NCBI RefSeq assembly: GCF_003696205.1
Contig: NZ_RFFI01000002.1
Coordinates: 48,048 to 112,047, forward strand
Direction: 5' to 3'
DNA length: 64,000 bases
From: Cellulomonas triticagri
GTDB lineage: Bacteria; Actinomycetota; Actinomycetes; Actinomycetales; Cellulomonadaceae
The translations under genes and the position numbers were made by a program. This document shows, in pieces, positions 26,666 to 35,132 of this stretch; positions within the stretch are counted from its first letter, which is position 1, and the number at the start of each line of letters is the position of its first letter. The notes below the pieces were generated by a model. That model worked only from the letters and a program-made list of their open reading frames with translations. It was not told the DNA's origin and did not search any database.

Positions 26666-27055
26666 ATGGGTCTGTTCTCCCGTCGCCGCCGTGGCACCGC
26701 CGCACCCGGAGCCTCCGAGGCCCCGCCGACCGGTCGCGCCGCCCGCGAGGAGACCCTCGCGCACCTCCGCGAGTTCGCGACCAGCAGGGTCGGCGTCGAG
26801 GCGTACCTCGAGCCGCAGACCAACGTCACGCAGACCACGCTCATGCTCATCGCCACCGACGGGGAGTGGACCCGGCGCCGCGTCCCCGACCCCAAGGCCG
26901 GGTACGAGCTGGCGCGCACGCTCGGGCTGCCGGTCTACGACGTGCAGCGCACCGGGTACCCGCAGCGGATGCGGGACTGGAACAGTCGGCAGCGCATCGA
27001 GCGGCAGCGCGCCCAGCGGGAGCGCGCCGCGCGCCGCTCGGCCGACCCGCGCTGA
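26666..27055 (+). CDS. Conserved hypothetical protein (129 aa)
   Basis: The 129-residue protein starts MGLFSRRRRG and contains HLREFATSRVGVEAYLEPQTNVTQTTLMLIATDGEWTRRRV, followed by an Arg-rich C-terminal helix. Similar small proteins accompany pepA and lpd in many actinomycetes and are sometimes labelled oxidoreductase, without visible catalytic motifs. Function unknown. It shares a bidirectional terminator with pepA. Confidence 0.75.
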   Translation: MGLFSRRRRGTAAPGASEAPPTGRAAREETLAHLREFATSRVGVEAYLEPQTNVTQTTLMLIATDGEWTRRRVPDPKAGYELARTLGLPVYDVQRTGYPQRMRDWNSRQRIERQRAQRERAARRSADPR

Positions 27056-27112
27056 CCTCCGCCGGCACCCACAGCCGCTCCCACCCGCCGGCACGGGCGG
27101 GCACCCGCCCCG

Positions 27113-27172
27113 GACGCACGGACGCCCCGGTCCCCACCTCCGCGGAGAGGGGGACCGGGGCGTCCGTGCGTC
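27113..27172. terminator. Bidirectional terminator (hypothetical / pepA)
   Basis: A perfect inverted repeat with 23-base arms begins GACGCACGGACGCCCCGGTC and has a 14-base loop. It sits between two convergent genes. Confidence 0.85.
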
Positions 27173-27178
27173 GCGTGG

Positions 27179-28669
27179 TCAGCGGGTCGCGCGCTCCTCG
27201 ATGAGGGCGAGCATCGTCCGCACACCCACGCCGGTACCGCCGACGGGCGTGTACCCGAACGCCGACTTCTCGTTGTACGCCGGGCCCGCGATGTCGAGGT
27301 GCGCCCACGGCGTCGTCCCGACGAACTCCTGCAGGAACAGCCCGGCGGTGAGCATCCCGCCGAACCGGTCGCCGATGTTCGCGATGTCCGCGACCTTGGA
27401 CTTCAGCCCGGCCTTGAGGTCGGCAGGCAGCGGCATCGGCCAGAACGCCTCGCCCGCGGCCTCGGCGGCGTCGACGACCTCGGTGCGCGCGCCGTCGGTG
27501 CCCATGACCGCGGAGACGCGCGGGCCGAGCGCGACCAGCTGCGCGCCGGTCAGCGTGGCGATGTCGAGCACCAGGTCGGGCTTCTCCTCGACGGCGGCGA
27601 CGAGGCCGTCCGCCATGACGAGGCGGCCCTCGGCGTCGGTGTTGAGCACCTCGACGGTCTTGCCGCCGCGGATGGTCAGCACGTCGGAGGGGCGCTGCGC
27701 GGTGCCGGACGGCATGTTCTCGGCGAGGCAGAGCCAGCCGGTGACGGCGACGGGCAGCTCGAGCCGGGCGGCGGCGAGCACGGTGTGCAGCACCGCGGCG
27801 GCGCCGGCCATGTCGGACTTCATGGCGTCCATGCCCGCGGCGGGCTTGATGGAGATGCCGCCGGTGTCGAACGTGATGCCCTTGCCGACGAGCGCGACCT
27901 TCGCGGCCGGGCGCGACGGCGTGTAGGCGACCTTCACCAGGCGCGGCGGGCGGGACGAGCCCTGGCCGACGCCGAGGATGCCGCCGTAGCCGCCCGCGGC
28001 GAGCGCCTTCTCGTCCAGCACGGTGAGCTTGACCTTGGCGCCGGTCTCCTTGACCGCCGCCTTGGCGGCGTCGGCGAACGCGGCGGGGAACAGGTCGTTC
28101 GGCGCGGCGTTCACGAGGTCGCGGACCCCGTGCACGGCGGCGGCGAGCACCTCGGCGCGGGCGAGCGCCTTCGCGGCGGCCTTGTCGCGGGCGCGCGGCG
28201 TGAGCACGGCGACCTGCGCGACGGCGGCGTCCGCGTCACCGGTGCGGTAGCGGGTGTACGCGTACGCGCCGAGCAGCGCGCCCTCGACGACGGCGGTGAC
28301 CTGCTCCAGGTCCTCGGCGGGCAGCGCGACGGCGACGGACGCCGTGCCGGCGAGCTCGCGCAGCGCGGCACCGGTGGCGCGGCGCAGGGTCTCGACGTCG
28401 GGGGTGCTGCGCTCCTCGAGCGAGCCGAGGCCGGTCAGGACGACGGCCTTCGCGGCGAGCTTGCCGGAGGCGGGCAGGCGCCGGACCTCGTCGGCGGCAC
28501 CGGTGATGCCGAGCACGCCGGCGAGGTCGGTGACCTGCTGCACGGTCTCGGCGGGGAGCCAGTCCGCGCCGACGACGCGGGGGCCGTCCGGGCTGCTCGC
28601 GACCGCGACGACGAGGGCGTCGGCGGTCTGGCGGGTGGGGTTCGCGGAGGTCAGCGTCACTCGGGTCAC
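27179..28669 (-). CDS. pepA: Leucyl aminopeptidase (M17)
   Basis: The 496-residue enzyme has an N-terminal macro-like domain and a C-terminal M17 catalytic domain. Metal-binding motifs are GKGITFDTGGISIKPAAGM, SDMAGAAAVLHTV and the signature NTDAEGRLVMADGL, with a typical C-terminal TPWAHLDIAGPAYN segment. It removes N-terminal residues from peptides in the cytoplasm using two divalent metals. Confidence 0.96.
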   Translation of the reverse strand: MTRVTLTSANPTRQTADALVVAVASSPDGPRVVGADWLPAETVQQVTDLAGVLGITGAADEVRRLPASGKLAAKAVVLTGLGSLEERSTPDVETLRRATGAALRELAGTASVAVALPAEDLEQVTAVVEGALLGAYAYTRYRTGDADAAVAQVAVLTPRARDKAAAKALARAEVLAAAVHGVRDLVNAAPNDLFPAAFADAAKAAVKETGAKVKLTVLDEKALAAGGYGGILGVGQGSSRPPRLVKVAYTPSRPAAKVALVGKGITFDTGGISIKPAAGMDAMKSDMAGAAAVLHTVLAAARLELPVAVTGWLCLAENMPSGTAQRPSDVLTIRGGKTVEVLNTDAEGRLVMADGLVAAVEEKPDLVLDIATLTGAQLVALGPRVSAVMGTDGARTEVVDAAEAAGEAFWPMPLPADLKAGLKSKVADIANIGDRFGGMLTAGLFLQEFVGTTPWAHLDIAGPAYNEKSAFGYTPVGGTGVGVRTMLALIEERATR

Positions 28670-28708
28670 CGTCCGACTCTATCGGTGCGACGGGTACCGT
28701 GGGGCCCC

Positions 28709-29068
28709 GTGACCCCGCCCCTGCTGTACGCCGTCGCCCTGGCGGCGCTCGCGCTGGCCTGCTGGTCGGGCTGGTTCGCCGTCCGCGACCGCGCGGTCGT
28801 GCTGCGCCAGCTGTGGGGCGCGGCCGTGGTCGAGGGGCTGATGGTCGTCCAGGCGGTCGTCGCGGGGGTGCAGCACCTCACGGGCGCCGAGCCCGCCGAG
28901 CCGGCGGTGTTCTGGGGGTACGTCGTGACGCAGCTCGTGCTGCTCCCGGCGGCGGCGCTGTGGGCGTTCGCCGAGCGGACCCGGTGGTCGTCGGTGGTCA
29001 TGGTCGTCGCGGCGGTGGCCGTGGCGTTCCTGCAGCTGCGCCTCGACCAGACCTGGGCGGCGGCGTGA
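28709..29068 (+). CDS. Hypothetical membrane protein (119 aa)
   Basis: This protein has four predicted transmembrane helices (TPPLLYAVALAALALACW, VVEGLMVVQAVVAGV, YVVTQLVLLPAAALWAF and SVVMVVAAVAVAFLQL). The GTG start is the first plausible one after the pepA divergent promoter region. It overlaps the next gene (GTGA) and leads an apparent operon ending with pyrD. No function is recognised. Confidence 0.7.
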   Translation: MTPPLLYAVALAALALACWSGWFAVRDRAVVLRQLWGAAVVEGLMVVQAVVAGVQHLTGAEPAEPAVFWGYVVTQLVLLPAAALWAFAERTRWSSVVMVVAAVAVAFLQLRLDQTWAAA

Positions 29069-29493
29069 GCGCCCCGGTCGCCCCCGAGGCGCCCCGCAGC
29101 ACCGCCTCCGGGCCCGGGCGGGTGCTGGTGGCGGTCTACGGCGTGTTCGCGCTGGCCGCGACGGCGCGCGCCGGGTTCCAGATCGCGCAGAAGTTCGACG
29201 AGGCGCCCCTGGCCTACCTGCTGTCCGCGGTCGCGGGACTGGTCTACGTGCTCGCGACCCTGGCCCTCGCCAAGGACTGGCGCGGCGTCGCGTGGGTGGC
29301 CGTCGGCGTCGAGCTCGTGGGCGTGCTGGGCGTCGGCCTGCTGTCCGTGCTGGACGCCGAGGACCTGCCGGACGCGACCGTGTGGTCCGGGTTCGGCGAG
29401 GGCTACGGGTACGTGCCGCTGGTGCTGCCGTTCCTCGGGCTCGCGTGGCTGTGGAGCACCAGGTCCCGGCCGGGACGGTCGTCCGACCAGTAG
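29065..29493 (+). CDS. Hypothetical membrane protein (142 aa)
   Basis: The protein has about four hydrophobic helices (VLVAVYGVFALAATARAG, LAYLLSAVAGLVYVLATLAL, VAVGVELVGVLGVGLLSVL and VPLVLPFLGLAWLWS). Its GTG overlaps the upstream stop and it ends 10 bases before pyrD. The motif ARAGFQIAQKFDEAPLAYLLS is common in actinobacterial proteins found just upstream of pyrD; function unknown. Confidence 0.75.
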   Translation: MSAPVAPEAPRSTASGPGRVLVAVYGVFALAATARAGFQIAQKFDEAPLAYLLSAVAGLVYVLATLALAKDWRGVAWVAVGVELVGVLGVGLLSVLDAEDLPDATVWSGFGEGYGYVPLVLPFLGLAWLWSTRSRPGRSSDQ

Positions 29494-29503
29494 GTTGGGT
29501 GCC

Positions 29504-30559
29504 GTGTACGGCCTCCTCTTCCGCCAGATGTTCTCCCGCATGGACCCCGAGCGCGCGCACCACGGCGCGTTCCTCGCGATCCGCGTCGCGTCCCGGGTCC
29601 CCGTCGTCAGCGACGTGATCCGCTCGGTCCTCGCGACCCCGCCGCAGGGCGCCGTCCGGGTGCTGGGGCGCACGTTCCCGTCGCCGTTCGGCGTCGCCGC
29701 GGGCTTCGACAAGAACGCCGTGGGCGTCCCCGGCCTGACGATGCTCGGCTTCGGCTACGTCGAGGTCGGCACCGTGACGGCGTGGCCGCAGCCCGGCAAC
29801 GAGGCGCCGCGGCTGTGGCGGGTGCTCGACCGGCGGGGGCTGCGCAACCGGATGGGCTTCAACAACGAGGGCTCGGTGGCCGTCGCGAAGCGCCTGCGCG
29901 CGCTGCGCTCGACGCCGCGCGGCCGGGCGCTCGTGGTCGGCGTGAACATCGGCAAGACCAAGGTGACGGCCCCCGAGGACGCCCCGGACGACTACGCCAC
30001 GAGCGCCGGGCACCTCGCGCCGTACGCGGACTACCTGGTGGTCAACGTCTCCTCGCCCAACACCCCGGGCCTGCGGGACCTGCAGTCGGTGGACGCCCTG
30101 CGTCCGATCCTGCAGGCTGCGCGCACCGCCGCCGACGAGTCCGCCTCCGCGGCGGGTCGCCCCCGGGTGCCGCTGCTGGTCAAGATCGCCCCGGACCTCG
30201 CCGACGCCGACGTGGACGCCGTGGCGGACCTCGTCGCCGAGCTCGGCCTGGACGGCGTCGTCGCCGTGAACACCACCATCGCGCACGACCTCGGCGAGGG
30301 CGGGCTGTCCGGCCCGCCGCTGCTGGAGCGCGGGCTGGTCGTCGTGGCCCGGCTGCGGCACCGCCTCGGCAGCGGACCGGTGATCATCGGCGTCGGTGGC
30401 ATCACCACGCCCGCCGACGCGCGGGCCTACCTCGCGGCGGGCGCCGACCTGATCCAGGGGTACACCGGGTTCATCTACGAGGGCCCGTTCTGGGCGTCCC
30501 GCATCGGCCGGGCGCTCGCCCGCGACGCCGTCGCCCGCGCAGGCCGGGGTGCGGCGTGA
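29504..30559 (+). CDS. pyrD: Dihydroorotate dehydrogenase, quinone-dependent (class 2)
   Basis: The 351-residue enzyme oxidises dihydroorotate to orotate in pyrimidine synthesis, passing electrons to the membrane quinone pool. It has the class 2 N-terminal membrane-associating helix, then [45 protein letters not shown] and the catalytic Ser segment [14 protein letters not shown]. The FMN-binding [11 protein letters not shown] and [16 protein letters not shown] come near the end. GTG 29504 is preferred to TTG 29495. Confidence 0.96.
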   Translation: MYGLLFRQMFSRMDPERAHHGAFLAIRVASRVPVVSDVIRSVLATPPQGAVRVLGRTFPSPFGVAAGFDKNAVGVPGLTMLGFGYVEVGTVTAWPQPGNEAPRLWRVLDRRGLRNRMGFNNEGSVAVAKRLRALRSTPRGRALVVGVNIGKTKVTAPEDAPDDYATSAGHLAPYADYLVVNVSSPNTPGLRDLQSVDALRPILQAARTAADESASAAGRPRVPLLVKIAPDLADADVDAVADLVAELGLDGVVAVNTTIAHDLGEGGLSGPPLLERGLVVVARLRHRLGSGPVIIGVGGITTPADARAYLAAGADLIQGYTGFIYEGPFWASRIGRALARDAVARAGRGAA

Positions 30560-30801
30560 GCACGCTGCGGCCCTCCTGGGCCTGGGAGATGGCGGGCGCC
30601 GGGGGCGCCGTGCTGGACCGCCCGGTGTCGCCGGTGTTCACCGCGCGCACCGACGCGGAGGAGTGGCTGGGGATGCAGTGGCGCGCCCTGCGCGACCAGG
30701 GGGTGCGCACGGTCGTGCTGCGCCACGAGGGCGCCCTGGTGCCGCCGGTGCACGACCTCACGGTCGTCCCGGAGCAGATGACGGTCCGTCCCCGGGACTG
30801 A
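30556..30801 (+). CDS. Small hypothetical protein after pyrD (81 aa)
   Basis: The GTG start overlaps the pyrD stop by 4 bases. The 81-residue product has a central amphipathic stretch (TARTDAEEWLGMQWRALRDQG) and no membrane segment. Short proteins of this type often trail pyrD in Cellulomonas relatives. Function unknown. Confidence 0.6.
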   Translation: MSTLRPSWAWEMAGAGGAVLDRPVSPVFTARTDAEEWLGMQWRALRDQGVRTVVLRHEGALVPPVHDLTVVPEQMTVRPRD

Positions 30802-30894
30802 GGACCGCAGGGCCGTCCGGGGTCGCGCGGACGCGGTCGACACCGGACGGTCGGTCAGGGACTGCCCCCTGGCGCGCACCGTCGCGCGAAATGC

Positions 30895-30905
30895 CGAAAC
30901 TTTCG
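30895..30905. promoter_or_regulatory. CGAAACTTTCG operator
   Basis: This is a perfect palindrome around one central base, of the CGAAA-N-TTTCG type used by LacI/ROK repressors of xylan and xyloside genes in actinomycetes. It lies about 60 bases upstream of the proposed -35 box of the GPH transporter operon. A near copy (CGCAACTTTCG) is at 31027-31037. Confidence 0.55.
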
Positions 30906-30965
30906 ATAGCGGAAGGCTGACGCGAGGCGCCGTCGTGCGCCCCGGGGCGCGTGCTGAACTCGCCC

Positions 30966-30995
30966 TTGACGCCCGAACCGCGCTCCCCGTACGTT
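30966..30995 (+). promoter_or_regulatory. Candidate promoter of the GPH-GH31 operon
   Basis: TTGACG at 30966 and TACGTT at 30990 are spaced by 18 bases, in the style of a housekeeping sigma factor. The second operator-like site (31027-31037) falls about 25 bases past the expected transcription start. The two operators therefore bracket the promoter, as in repression by looping. Confidence 0.45.
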
Positions 30996-31078
30996 CCGAG
31001 GGACGAACGCCGAGTGCTTGCTCAGCCGCAACTTTCGAGTGTCGATCATTCGGGACCCCACGACGAAGTGGACCGGAC

Positions 31079-32641
31079 ATGAGCGATGCTGCACGTGCGG
31101 ACGGTGCCCACCGGCACCGCCGCGTCTACACCCCCCGCGGCCGGATCGGGATCGGCCGGGCGGTCGGCTTCGGCCTCACCGACCTGCTGGGCGGCGGGGG
31201 CCTGGCCGTCCTCGGCGCCTGGATGCTGTTCTTCTTCACCACCTACGGCGGGCTGACCGCGCTGCAGGGCGCGTCGATCCTCGCGATCGCGAAGTTCGTC
31301 GACGCCGTGGTGAGCCTCGCGATCGGCAACATCACCGACGAGTTCTTCCGCACCCGACTCGGTCAGCGGTTCGGGCGGCGCCACTTCTTCATGCTCATCG
31401 GCGCCCCGCTGTCGGCGACGTTCGCCCTGCTGTGGATCGCGGGGATGGGCTACTGGTACTACCTCGCGGTGTACCTCGCCTTCGAGGTCGTCCTCGCGAT
31501 GGTGCTGATCCCGTGGGAGACGCTGCCCAACGAGATGACGACCAACTACGACGAGCGGACGAAGATGTCCACCGCCCGCCTCGTCGTCTCCGGCTCCGCG
31601 ACGTTCCTCGCCACCGCGATCCCCACGCTGCTGTTCCGGACCATGGGCGAGGACTCCGCCGCGCCGTTCCTGGTCAACGGGCTGATCTTCACCGCCATCT
31701 TCATCGCGGCGATCCTCATCAGCTGGGGCACCACCTGGGAGACCTACCTCGCCCCGCCTGCACCGGGGTCCGAGCGCGCGCGGATCGACCTGCGCACCGT
31801 CGTGCGCGAGTACACCTCCACGCTCCGCATCTCGACGTTCCGCAAGCAGCTGTCCATCTACCTGCTCTCGTTCACCGCGATGGACATGTGGAGCGCCGTC
31901 TTCGTGTACTACGTCGTCTTCGTGCTGCGCCTGGACGCGGCGGCCGCGGCGGGGATCCAGTCGCTGAGCTTCATCGCCATCGGCGTCACGGTCGTCGCCG
32001 GGTGGCTGATCACGAAGATCAGCCCGCGCTCGCTGTGGGCCGTCGCGTTCTCGCTGGTGCTGCTGTCGGCCCTGGGCTGGTACCTCGTGTCCGCCCTGTC
32101 CCCGGCGCACCCGCTGCCCTGGCTCACGCTGCTCGGGGTCGTCTACCAGGTCGGTCGGGCGGTGTTCGTCTTCGTGCCCTGGAACGTCTTCCCGTTCGTC
32201 CCCGACGTCGACGAGATGGTCACCGGCCGCAAGCGTGCCGGGGTGTTCGCGGCGGTGATGACGTTCGTCCGCAAGTCCACCGTCGCCCTGGCGACGCTCA
32301 TCATCGGGGCGCTGCTGGACGCCTCCGGCTTCGTCGACGGTGCGCGCGTCCAGCCGGAGAGCGCGCAGTCGATGATCACGCTGCTGCTGTCCGCCGGGGT
32401 CGCGGTGCTCGTCCTGGCCGCGCTCGCGGTCGCGGTGACGTTCCGCCTGGACCGGCACAACCACGCCGTGCTGGCCGCCGAGGTCGCCCGCCTCAGGGCC
32501 GGCGGCGACCCGGCCGAGGCGACGCCCGAGGTGCGGGCGGTCGTCCGGCGGCTGTCCGGCGTGCGCTACGAGGACATCCGCGCGTGGGACCGCACCCCGC
32601 CCGCGACCGCCGAGACCGTGGCCGCCGAGGCCCGTGACTGA
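31079..32641 (+). CDS. GPH family sugar:cation symporter
   Basis: This 520-residue protein has 12 predicted transmembrane helices. GPH-family landmarks include GFGLTDLLGGGGLAVLGAWMLFFFTTYGG at the start, DEFFRTRLGQRFGRRHFFMLIGAPL between helices 2 and 3, and LPNEMTTNYDERTKMSTARL. It should take up an oligosaccharide or glycoside with H+ or Na+. It ends 10 bases before a GH31 gene, so the pair resembles the yicJ-yicI arrangement: import, then intracellular hydrolysis. Two CGAAACTTTCG-type operators lie upstream. Confidence 0.88.
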   Translation: MSDAARADGAHRHRRVYTPRGRIGIGRAVGFGLTDLLGGGGLAVLGAWMLFFFTTYGGLTALQGASILAIAKFVDAVVSLAIGNITDEFFRTRLGQRFGRRHFFMLIGAPLSATFALLWIAGMGYWYYLAVYLAFEVVLAMVLIPWETLPNEMTTNYDERTKMSTARLVVSGSATFLATAIPTLLFRTMGEDSAAPFLVNGLIFTAIFIAAILISWGTTWETYLAPPAPGSERARIDLRTVVREYTSTLRISTFRKQLSIYLLSFTAMDMWSAVFVYYVVFVLRLDAAAAAGIQSLSFIAIGVTVVAGWLITKISPRSLWAVAFSLVLLSALGWYLVSALSPAHPLPWLTLLGVVYQVGRAVFVFVPWNVFPFVPDVDEMVTGRKRAGVFAAVMTFVRKSTVALATLIIGALLDASGFVDGARVQPESAQSMITLLLSAGVAVLVLAALAVAVTFRLDRHNHAVLAAEVARLRAGGDPAEATPEVRAVVRRLSGVRYEDIRAWDRTPPATAETVAAEARD

Positions 32642-32651
32642 GAGGACGACC

Positions 32652-35132
32652 ATGCGATCGACGACGACCCTCACCGACGTGGTGGACGCGGGCGAGCACC
32701 TCGAGCTCGTGACCGACGGGGCGCGGTTCCGCCTCTACGCGCTCGGCGGCGGCGTGCTGCGCATCCGCGCCACCTTCGAGCCGGAGTTCGCCCCCGACCT
32801 GTCCTACGCCCTCGTCCGCACCGCCTGGGACGACGCGGCCGACGACGTGCTCGGCGACGAGCGGCAGCGGGTGCAGGCCCTGCCGCTCGTGCCCGTCGCC
32901 GGGGCGCCGGCCCCGACCTTCGTGGCCGACGGCCTCACCGTCACCGTCGACCCCGACCCGTTCGCGATCACCGTGCGCGACGGCGACGGCACCGTGCTGC
33001 ACCGCGACCTGCCCGGCCGGTCGTGGGTCCGCGACGCCAACGGCCGCGCGGCGCACTACGCGCTGCTCGACGCCGACGACCGGTTCTACGGCTTCGGCGA
33101 GAAGACCGGCGGGCTCGACAAGCGCGGGCGCCGGATGCGGATGCACAACGTCGACACCATGGGCTACGACGCGCGGACCAGCGACCCGCTCTACAAGATG
33201 ATCCCGTTCTACGTGCACCACGACCCCCGTCGGGGCGTCGCGCACGGGATGTTCTACGACAGCGCCTGGGACGGCGAGTTCGACGTCGACTGCGAGCGCT
33301 CCAACTACTGGCCCGCCTCCAGCCACTTCCGTTCGGACGGCGGCGACCTGGACCTGTTCGTGATCGCCGGGCCGACGATCGCCGACGTCGTGCACCGCTA
33401 CACCGACCTCACGGGCAAGACCGCGCTGCCGCCGCTGGCCTCGCTCGGGTACCTCGGCTCCACGATGTACTACACCGAGCTCGACGAGGGCAGCGACGAG
33501 GCGATCCTCGACTTCGTCGACACGTGCGCCGCGCACGACATCCCGTGCGACGGGTTCTTCGCGTCCTCCGGGTACACCAGCGGGCCGGACAACAAGCGGT
33601 ATGTGTTCCGCTGGAACGCCGACCGGTTCCCCGACCCGGGCGGGTTCGTCGACCGCCTGGCCGAGCGGGGCGCGGCGCTGGTCCCGAACGTCAAGCCCGC
33701 GCTGCTCACCACGCACCCGCTGACGGCGACGTTCGAGGCCGCCGGGGCATTCGTCCGCGACGCCGACGGGCAGCGGCCCCAGGTGAACCGGTTCTGGGGC
33801 GGACCGGCCCACTTCGTCGACTTCACCAGCCCCGCCGCCCGGGCGGTGTGGTCCGAGCACCTCACCACGTCGCTGCTGGACCTCGGCGTGCGCAGCATCT
33901 GGAACGACAACAACGAGTACGAGGTCGACGAGGACGCCGTCGTGTGCGCCGAGGGCCTGGAGCGGCCGATCGGCTCCCTGCGCCCCGTCATGGCGAACCT
34001 CATGTCCAAGGTCGCCCGCGACGCCATCAGCGCGCGGCACCCCGGGACCCGCCCCTACGTGATGTGCCGCGCCGGGTACGCGGGCATCCAGCGGTACGCG
34101 CAGACCTGGGCCGGGGACAACTCGACCAGCTGGGCGAGCCTCCGCCACAACATCGCCACCGTCCTCGGCATGGGCCTGTCCGGCGTCGCGAACAACGGCA
34201 CCGACATCGGTGGCTTCTCCGGTCCCGCCCCCGACCCCGAGCTGTTCGTCCGGTGGGTGCAGCACGGCGTGTTCCAGCCCCGGTTCGCCATCCACTCCTG
34301 CAACGACGACAACACCGTCACCGAGCCGTGGATGTACCCGAGCGTCACCCACCACGTGCGCGACGCGATCCGGCTGCGCTACCGGCTCGTGCCGTACCTG
34401 TACTCGCTGCTCGCCGAGGCCGCGGCCCTCGGGTCCCCGGTGCTGCGGCCGCTGGTCTACGAGTTCCCCGGCGACCCGCGCGTCGCCGACGAGTCCTTCG
34501 ACGTGCTGCTCGGCCCGTCGCTGCTGGTGTCCACGGTGCTCGAGCCCGGCGAGACCGACCACGCCGTCTACCTCCCGGCGGGGACCCGCTGGCTCTGCCT
34601 GACCACCGGCACCTACCACGACGGCGGGCAGACCGTCTCCGTCCCCGTCGACCTCGGCACGATCCCGATGTTCCTGCGCGCCGGCGGGATCATCCCGACC
34701 GCGCCGGGCCTCACCAACCTGCACACCCAGACCATCCGCGACCTGCACGTTCTCGTCGAGCCGTCGCAGGAGTCGTCGTTCGTGCTCTACGAGGACGACG
34801 GCCGCACCGACGCCCACCGCGACGGGGTCTGGCGGCGGACCACGATCTCGGTGCGGCGGACACCGACCGGCGTCGCGGTCGGGTTCGCGGGCGCGGGGGA
34901 GCACCCCTCGCCGGTCGAGCGCCTCACGCTCGAGATCGCGTGCCCCGCGCACAGCCCCGTGCGGGTCGAGGTCGACGGCCAGGTGCTGCCGCGGCACCTG
35001 CGCGCGGAGCAGGTCGAGGGCGCCGGGTGGTACTTCGACCACGACCGGCGCCGCGCCGTCCTCCACCACCCCGCCGGTGCGGACCTGCGGTTCGACGTCG
35101 ACCTCGGGGTGCAGGACCTCGTGGGGATCTAG
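32652..35132 (+). CDS. GH31 family alpha-glycosidase
   Basis: The 826-residue intracellular enzyme has an N-terminal beta-sandwich, a (beta/alpha)8 barrel and C-terminal beta domains. The barrel carries FYGFGEKTGGLDKRGRRM, and the nucleophile region SIWNDNNEYEV, where the first Asp is the likely nucleophile, a variant of the W-x-D-M-N-E motif. The general-acid region is YAQTWAGDNSTSW. No signal peptide is seen, fitting action on sugar imported by the adjacent symporter. Alpha-glucosidase or alpha-xylosidase activity is likely but cannot be separated by eye. It overlaps the MocR stop convergently by 4 bases. Confidence 0.9.
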   Translation: MRSTTTLTDVVDAGEHLELVTDGARFRLYALGGGVLRIRATFEPEFAPDLSYALVRTAWDDAADDVLGDERQRVQALPLVPVAGAPAPTFVADGLTVTVDPDPFAITVRDGDGTVLHRDLPGRSWVRDANGRAAHYALLDADDRFYGFGEKTGGLDKRGRRMRMHNVDTMGYDARTSDPLYKMIPFYVHHDPRRGVAHGMFYDSAWDGEFDVDCERSNYWPASSHFRSDGGDLDLFVIAGPTIADVVHRYTDLTGKTALPPLASLGYLGSTMYYTELDEGSDEAILDFVDTCAAHDIPCDGFFASSGYTSGPDNKRYVFRWNADRFPDPGGFVDRLAERGAALVPNVKPALLTTHPLTATFEAAGAFVRDADGQRPQVNRFWGGPAHFVDFTSPAARAVWSEHLTTSLLDLGVRSIWNDNNEYEVDEDAVVCAEGLERPIGSLRPVMANLMSKVARDAISARHPGTRPYVMCRAGYAGIQRYAQTWAGDNSTSWASLRHNIATVLGMGLSGVANNGTDIGGFSGPAPDPELFVRWVQHGVFQPRFAIHSCNDDNTVTEPWMYPSVTHHVRDAIRLRYRLVPYLYSLLAEAAALGSPVLRPLVYEFPGDPRVADESFDVLLGPSLLVSTVLEPGETDHAVYLPAGTRWLCLTTGTYHDGGQTVSVPVDLGTIPMFLRAGGIIPTAPGLTNLHTQTIRDLHVLVEPSQESSFVLYEDDGRTDAHRDGVWRRTTISVRRTPTGVAVGFAGAGEHPSPVERLTLEIACPAHSPVRVEVDGQVLPRHLRAEQVEGAGWYFDHDRRRAVLHHPAGADLRFDVDLGVQDLVGI

